This document shows, piece by piece, positions 14,032-17,546 of a DNA stretch of 17,546 bases. The stretch lies in NCBI GenBank assembly GCA_031553195.1, contig JAVBLV010000055.1, forward strand, positions 1 through 17,546, read 5' to 3'. The first letter of the stretch is position 1; the number at the start of each line of letters is the position of its first letter. This stretch comes from JAVBLV01 sp031553195. Lineage in GTDB: Bacteria > Bacteroidota > Bacteroidia > Bacteroidales > P3. The notes beneath the pieces were generated by a model, which was not told the DNA's origin, ran no database searches, and saw only the letters and a program-made list of their open reading frames with translations. The position numbers were made by a program, and so were the translations under genes.

Positions 14032-14631
14032 TTAAATCTGATTTAATTCTATTGCCCGTATTATACGTTCAATTAATTCATCCTCTTTATTTTTTGTAGG
14101 ATCGTACTTAGATTTCAGGTTTAAACCAAAAATTTTCGCAAATGTCTGATAAAAAAACGCCCTGAATTTTCCTCTTAATTCCTGTACCAAAATGTAAGAA
14201 GAACTGCCGGTTTCCCTGTCGATAAGCTTTACCAATATTCTTCCCTGAGAGATTGTTAACTTTTTTAGTTCGTCTCCAAACTCGGTTTCAATATCTTTTT
14301 CTGCTTGCTTCATTATCTCTTTTCGTTTCTTCTCTTCTTTGGTCTGCGCCAGAATGCCATTATAATGGATGAGCCTTTGTTTGGCCAGTTTGGCATACGG
14401 ATACACTTTCTTGACATTCCGGATAAGTTTGGCATTCTTTCGTATTTCTTCATCGCTTAGTAAAGCCTGACGACCGGTAATTTGAATTTCTTTTGTATAA
14501 AAATAAGGGACCGTATCTCCGTCTACTACTTTTGCAAAACACGCAAAACGACCATCGGGCAACTGTACTTGAGAAAATAATTTGGTTATACAGAAAAATA
14601 AAAAAAATAAATAAACAAAAATCCTTTTCAT
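14032..14631 (-). CDS. DUF4294 family exported protein
   Basis: This matches the DUF4294 family of Bacteroidota, which has no established function. With the start used here (199 aa) the protein opens with a signal peptide, MKRIFVYLFFLFFCITKLFSQ. The mature part has the family block VVDGDTVPYFYTKEIQITGR, a basic segment RNVKKVYPYAKLAKQRL, a charged helical region (about 80-115, TKEEKKRKEIMKQAEKDIE) and a conserved block SQGRILVKLIDRETGSSSYILVQELRGKFRAFFYQTFAKIFG, quoted here in outline only. It is probably periplasmic. The frame can be extended by 9 codons to an ATG at 14658, but the inner Met gives the better signal peptide. It is the first gene of the run with NlpC/P60 and dCMP deaminase; a role near the cell wall is inferred only from that neighbour. 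Confidence 0.85.
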   Translation of the reverse strand: MKRIFVYLFFLFFCITKLFSQVQLPDGRFACFAKVVDGDTVPYFYTKEIQITGRQALLSDEEIRKNAKLIRNVKKVYPYAKLAKQRLIHYNGILAQTKEEKKRKEIMKQAEKDIETEFGDELKKLTISQGRILVKLIDRETGSSSYILVQELRGKFRAFFYQTFAKIFGLNLKSKYDPTKNKEDELIERIIRAIELNQI

Positions 14632-14733
14632 GAACTGGCTTTTAAACATTTCGTCCATTAAACTTCTTAAAATTCACAAAACGTAGAAAATAGAAAACTC
14701 ATAAACGATCTCATCAAAAAAACGTTGCTTCTG

Positions 14734-14741
14734 CAAAACTA
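14734..14741 (-). promoter_or_regulatory. Candidate -7 promoter element for the DUF4294 operon
   Basis: On the minus strand TAGTTTTG fits TAnnTTTG and is followed by CAGAAG. It lies about 100 bases upstream of the DUF4294 start. I could not find a TTG at the proper -33 distance. The rest of the 14632-14873 gap contains a 12-base palindrome TAAAGGCCTTTA at 14800-14811 but no clear terminator for feoAB. Confidence 0.25.
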
Positions 14742-14873
14742 TTGTAAAATAATTCCTTTTATAGAAATTTTGTTTGATTTTTTTGGCATTTTTAAGGATT
14801 AAAGGCCTTTATTATTGATTTTTAATATCATGTGAGACGCGTATATCTATTTATTGCAATAGATACAAAAAGC

Positions 14874-17390
14874 TTATACAAATCCAATAAAATTCCCTAC
14901 CTGGTAAACGGTAAAAGACAATGCCCATGCCAAGGTTGTGGTATAAACAACTAAGAATATAGCCCACCTCCACCGTCCCGACTCTTTTCCAACGGCGGCA
15001 AAAACTGCAATACAGGGGAAATACAGCAATACAAAAACCAATAAAGAAGCAACGGTCAAAGGGGTAAATACTTTTTCGCCAACTTTAGGCCCAGATGTGT
15101 AAGTCTCATTTTTTATTTTGTTAGAAAGCAATTTGGGTTCATCCTCTTCTCCTGTTTGGTAGATAACGCCCATTGTACTGATAATAACCTCTTTTGCCGC
15201 AATTCCCGATAAAAGGCTGATTCCTATCTTCCATTCGAATCCCAGAGGACGAATAACAGGTTCGATAAACTTGCCGATTTGCCCGATATACGAATTTTCA
15301 ATTTTAAGACTATTTTTCTCTTGTTCTAATTCAGCTATTTTTTCATCTTTTTGAACGGAAAGTTCTTCTTGAACAACCGGCGTTTCGGCTATTGAAATTT
15401 GCGTTGCGAAATTCTTTTTCAGTAGATCGATTTTTGTGTCGTATTCCTTCTCAATATTTTCATTTCTGGGAAAATATCCGAGAAACCATATTATTAAAGA
15501 CGCAAAAAGAATAACGCCTCCCATTTTCTTTAAATAATGGCGGGCTTTCATCCAAATATTTTGCATTATTGCAAAGAAAGTCGGAATTCTATACGGCGGC
15601 AACTCCATTACAAAAGGCATCTCTTTTGATTTGAAAAGAATGCGTTTAAACCCCAACGCAAAAAGAATCGCCAATAAGATCCCCAGTAGATATAAACAAA
15701 ACAAAATAAGGGGAGCATATCTTGGAAAAAAAGTTCCGGCAAACAGAATATAAACAGGCAAACGCGCGCTACACGACATAAAAGGGATCGTTAACATCGT
15801 TAAAATCCTATCATTTCTGTTTTCCAACGTACGCGTAGCCATAATGGCAGGAACATTGCACCCAAATCCCATAATCATAGGAATAAACGATTTCCCATGA
15901 AGTCCGATTCTATGCATCAACTTATCCATCAAAAAAGCGACCCTTGCCATATAACCGGTATCTTCCATTACCGAAATGAAGAAAAAAAGAATCAATATAT
16001 TGGGTAAAAACACGATCACGCCGCCAACGCCGCCAATAATTCCATTTATGACCAAATCTTTCCAAAAAGGAGACGAGATATTCTGACTTAAAATATCGCC
16101 CAAAAAAGCAATTCCGCTTTCCATCCAACTCATTGGATACTGTCCAAGCGTAAAAGTAGAAAAGAACATCAGAAAAATGAAAAGCAAAAAAAGAGGGAAG
16201 CCCCAATAACGACTGGTCAATACCGCATCTATTTTTTGGGTGGGCGTTTTCGAAAAATCTTTTGTTTCGGCAGGTTTGTAGGTTTCTTTTAATGCCCCCG
16301 AAATGAAACCGTAACGAGAATCAGCAATGATGGTTTCGCTAGGGGCATTATAAATTCTTTCGAGGTGGGATACTTCCTTTTCGGCAATTTCATGTAGATT
16401 TTTATGATCTTCCCACGTCTCTATTTCGTTCGAAATTTCGGAATCCTTCTCTAAAAGTTTAATCGCGTAATACCTTGCCGCCACTTTATCTATAAAGGAT
16501 TTACTTTCCCTGATACATTTTTGCAAAATAGAAATAGACGGTTCTATATGTTCTCCGTAGTTAACATGAACATGTCTGACAATGGGATCTTTTTCTTCGT
16601 AAACGTCGATAATTTTATTAAATAAATTTTTGATCCCAACTCCCTTGTTGGCAATAGTCGGAATAATAGGAATTCCTATTAATCCTGCAAATAAATGATA
16701 ATCAAATTCATCCCCCTTGGATTTTAATTCGTCATACATGTTCAGGGCAATTACTACCTTCATATCCATATCGATAAGTTGGGTAGTAAGGTATAAGTTC
16801 CTTTCCAGATTGGAAGCGTCTACAACATTAATAACGATGTCGGGATTATAATTGAGGATATATTCGCGGACATACAATTCTTCGTGGCTATATGCCGAAA
16901 GAGAGTATGTTCCGGGCAAATCAATAATATTGAATGTATAGCCGTTAAGCCGGAAAACAGCCTTTTTGGCGTCGATGGTAACCCCGCTGTAATTACCGAC
17001 GCGTTCTTTAGATCCGGAGGCATTGTTGAATAAAGATGTTTTTCCGGAATTGGGATTCCCGACAAAAACGACATCAATAATTTTTCCTTTTTCCTGGGCG
17101 GAAGTTTTTAAGGTTTCCTCGTCAATAACGCCGTTATATTCGGATAACTTTTCCGGCATATGCATATCTAACGGGATTACTTCTATCAATTGCGCTTCAG
17201 CCCGGCGCAACGAGATTTCATATCCCATAATCCGGTATTCCACAGGATCCCGGAATGGGGCGGAACGAATAACTTCTACCTTTTTCCCGCGAATAAAACC
17301 CATCTCGGTAATTCTCTTGTGAAAGGCTCCGCGTCCGCGAACCTTTACAACGATAGCGCTTTCTCCTTGTGCCAAATCATTAAGGGTCAT
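14874..17390 (-). CDS. feoB: Fused FeoA-FeoB ferrous iron transporter
   Basis: This 838-aa protein joins FeoA and FeoB, an arrangement common in Bacteroidota. It imports Fe(II) across the inner membrane. Residues 1-73 are the SH3-like FeoA domain (MTLNDLAQGESAIV ... GFIRGKKVEVI ... GYEISLRRAEA). After a linker the FeoB G domain has G1 GNPNSGKTS (111-119), G2 around T138, G3 DLPG (157-160) and G4 NMYD (217-220). The helical domain follows, and then the membrane part with two gate repeats, including GFGCNVPAIMATRTLE with the conserved cysteine. A charged, probably coiled-coil segment (around residues 650-700) interrupts the membrane region. The frame extends 28 codons further upstream, but that stretch (FCYYQNINCLNIS) is not FeoA-like, so 17390 is preferred. 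No feoC is seen. Expression is probably iron-controlled. Confidence 0.95.
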   Translation of the reverse strand: MTLNDLAQGESAIVVKVRGRGAFHKRITEMGFIRGKKVEVIRSAPFRDPVEYRIMGYEISLRRAEAQLIEVIPLDMHMPEKLSEYNGVIDEETLKTSAQEKGKIIDVVFVGNPNSGKTSLFNNASGSKERVGNYSGVTIDAKKAVFRLNGYTFNIIDLPGTYSLSAYSHEELYVREYILNYNPDIVINVVDASNLERNLYLTTQLIDMDMKVVIALNMYDELKSKGDEFDYHLFAGLIGIPIIPTIANKGVGIKNLFNKIIDVYEEKDPIVRHVHVNYGEHIEPSISILQKCIRESKSFIDKVAARYYAIKLLEKDSEISNEIETWEDHKNLHEIAEKEVSHLERIYNAPSETIIADSRYGFISGALKETYKPAETKDFSKTPTQKIDAVLTSRYWGFPLFLLFIFLMFFSTFTLGQYPMSWMESGIAFLGDILSQNISSPFWKDLVINGIIGGVGGVIVFLPNILILFFFISVMEDTGYMARVAFLMDKLMHRIGLHGKSFIPMIMGFGCNVPAIMATRTLENRNDRILTMLTIPFMSCSARLPVYILFAGTFFPRYAPLILFCLYLLGILLAILFALGFKRILFKSKEMPFVMELPPYRIPTFFAIMQNIWMKARHYLKKMGGVILFASLIIWFLGYFPRNENIEKEYDTKIDLLKKNFATQISIAETPVVQEELSVQKDEKIAELEQEKNSLKIENSYIGQIGKFIEPVIRPLGFEWKIGISLLSGIAAKEVIISTMGVIYQTGEEDEPKLLSNKIKNETYTSGPKVGEKVFTPLTVASLLVFVLLYFPCIAVFAAVGKESGRWRWAIFLVVYTTTLAWALSFTVYQVGNFIGFV

Positions 17391-17403
17391 ATACTGCACG
17401 TTT

Positions 17404-17468
17404 AGATAAGAGATTATCTCCGAGATATTTAAACAATTAATATTTTGATAATAACAAAATATGATAAT
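17404..17468 (-). promoter_or_regulatory. Candidate operator region for feoAB
   Basis: Two inverted repeats lie just upstream of the preferred feoAB start. AGATAA-GAGA-TTATCT occupies 17404-17419. ATATTTTG (17440-17447) and CAAAATAT (17455-17462) form 8-base arms around a 7-base spacer. The hexamer GATAAT, the unit of classical Fur boxes, occurs at 17447-17452 and 17463-17468, and inverted at 17413-17418. Given the gene, a Fur- or DtxR-family site is plausible, but the match to a full Fur box is partial. Confidence 0.35.
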
Positions 17469-17509
17469 CCGCAATGTTGCCCCTGACCTTTGGAAAGACA
17501 GGCTTTATA

Positions 17510-17531
17510 CCCCTAAATCCCCTAAAGGGGA
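17510..17531. repeat. CCCCTAAA direct repeat with palindrome
   Basis: CCCCTAAA occurs twice (17510-17517 and 17519-17526), and the second copy is part of the perfect inverted repeat TCCCCT-AA-AGGGGA (17518-17531). G/C-rich words of this type stand out in the A/T-rich background. From memory such blocks recur between genes in Bacteroidota genomes. The window ends 15 bases later, so the element may be incomplete. Confidence 0.45.
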
Positions 17532-17546
17532 CTTTTGGGCAGTCGT

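Noticed and set aside
17391..17474. 28-codon upstream extension of feoAB
   Set aside because: FeoA starts at the inner Met, and the extension overlaps the candidate operator repeats.

Overview
The window reads as a chromosomal segment of a member of the Bacteroidota, most likely the order Bacteroidales. The evidence is a secreted M14 peptidase with a C-terminal type IX secretion sorting domain, a GldA-type ABC ATPase, a DUF4294 protein, an ORF6N protein, a long (about 400 aa) QueA, a fused FeoA-FeoB, A/T-rich intergenic DNA with TAnnTTTG-like boxes, and no obvious Shine-Dalgarno sequences. Species cannot be given from the sequence alone.

Layout. Positions 1-927 hold no intact gene: a hairpin-rich repeat-like element (about 20-290), an 82-codon remnant of an arylsulfatase on the minus strand (320-568), and a 359-base leader before nuoL. 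Positions 928-7341 carry the three antiporter-like membrane subunits of respiratory complex I, nuoL, nuoM and nuoN, all on the plus strand. Each junction is broken by an unrelated gene: a 211-aa protein I do not recognise lies between L and M, and an ORF6N-domain protein lies between M and N. Both inserted genes are followed by the same type of intergenic repeat, which has an 8-base period in its right half. The usual upstream neighbour nuoK is absent and replaced by the repeat and sulfatase debris. Positions 7389-9092 encode a secreted zinc carboxypeptidase. A MITE-like 161-base element follows and overlaps its stop codon. Then come gldA and a run of pssA, purS and queA (10443-12687).

From 12688 to the end all genes are on the minus strand. 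The likely operon DUF4294 - NlpC/P60 - dCMP deaminase (transcribed from 14631 down to 12721) converges on queA. Upstream of it lies feoAB (17390 down to 14874), a ferrous iron transporter whose leader contains GATAAT-type inverted repeats that may be an iron-responsive operator.

Functionally most of this is housekeeping: proton pumping (NuoLMN), phosphatidylserine synthesis (PssA), purine synthesis (PurS), queuosine tRNA modification (QueA), dUMP supply (dCMP deaminase), peptidoglycan peptide cleavage (NlpC/P60) and Fe(II) uptake (FeoAB). The unusual parts are the dissected nuo segment with its paired repeats, a NuoM lacking the lysine normally found in TM7, a perfect palindrome inside the ORF6N gene that resembles a site just upstream of it, and several small structured repeats. 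I do not see a clear new defence or biosynthetic system, and no CRISPR array, rRNA or tRNA.
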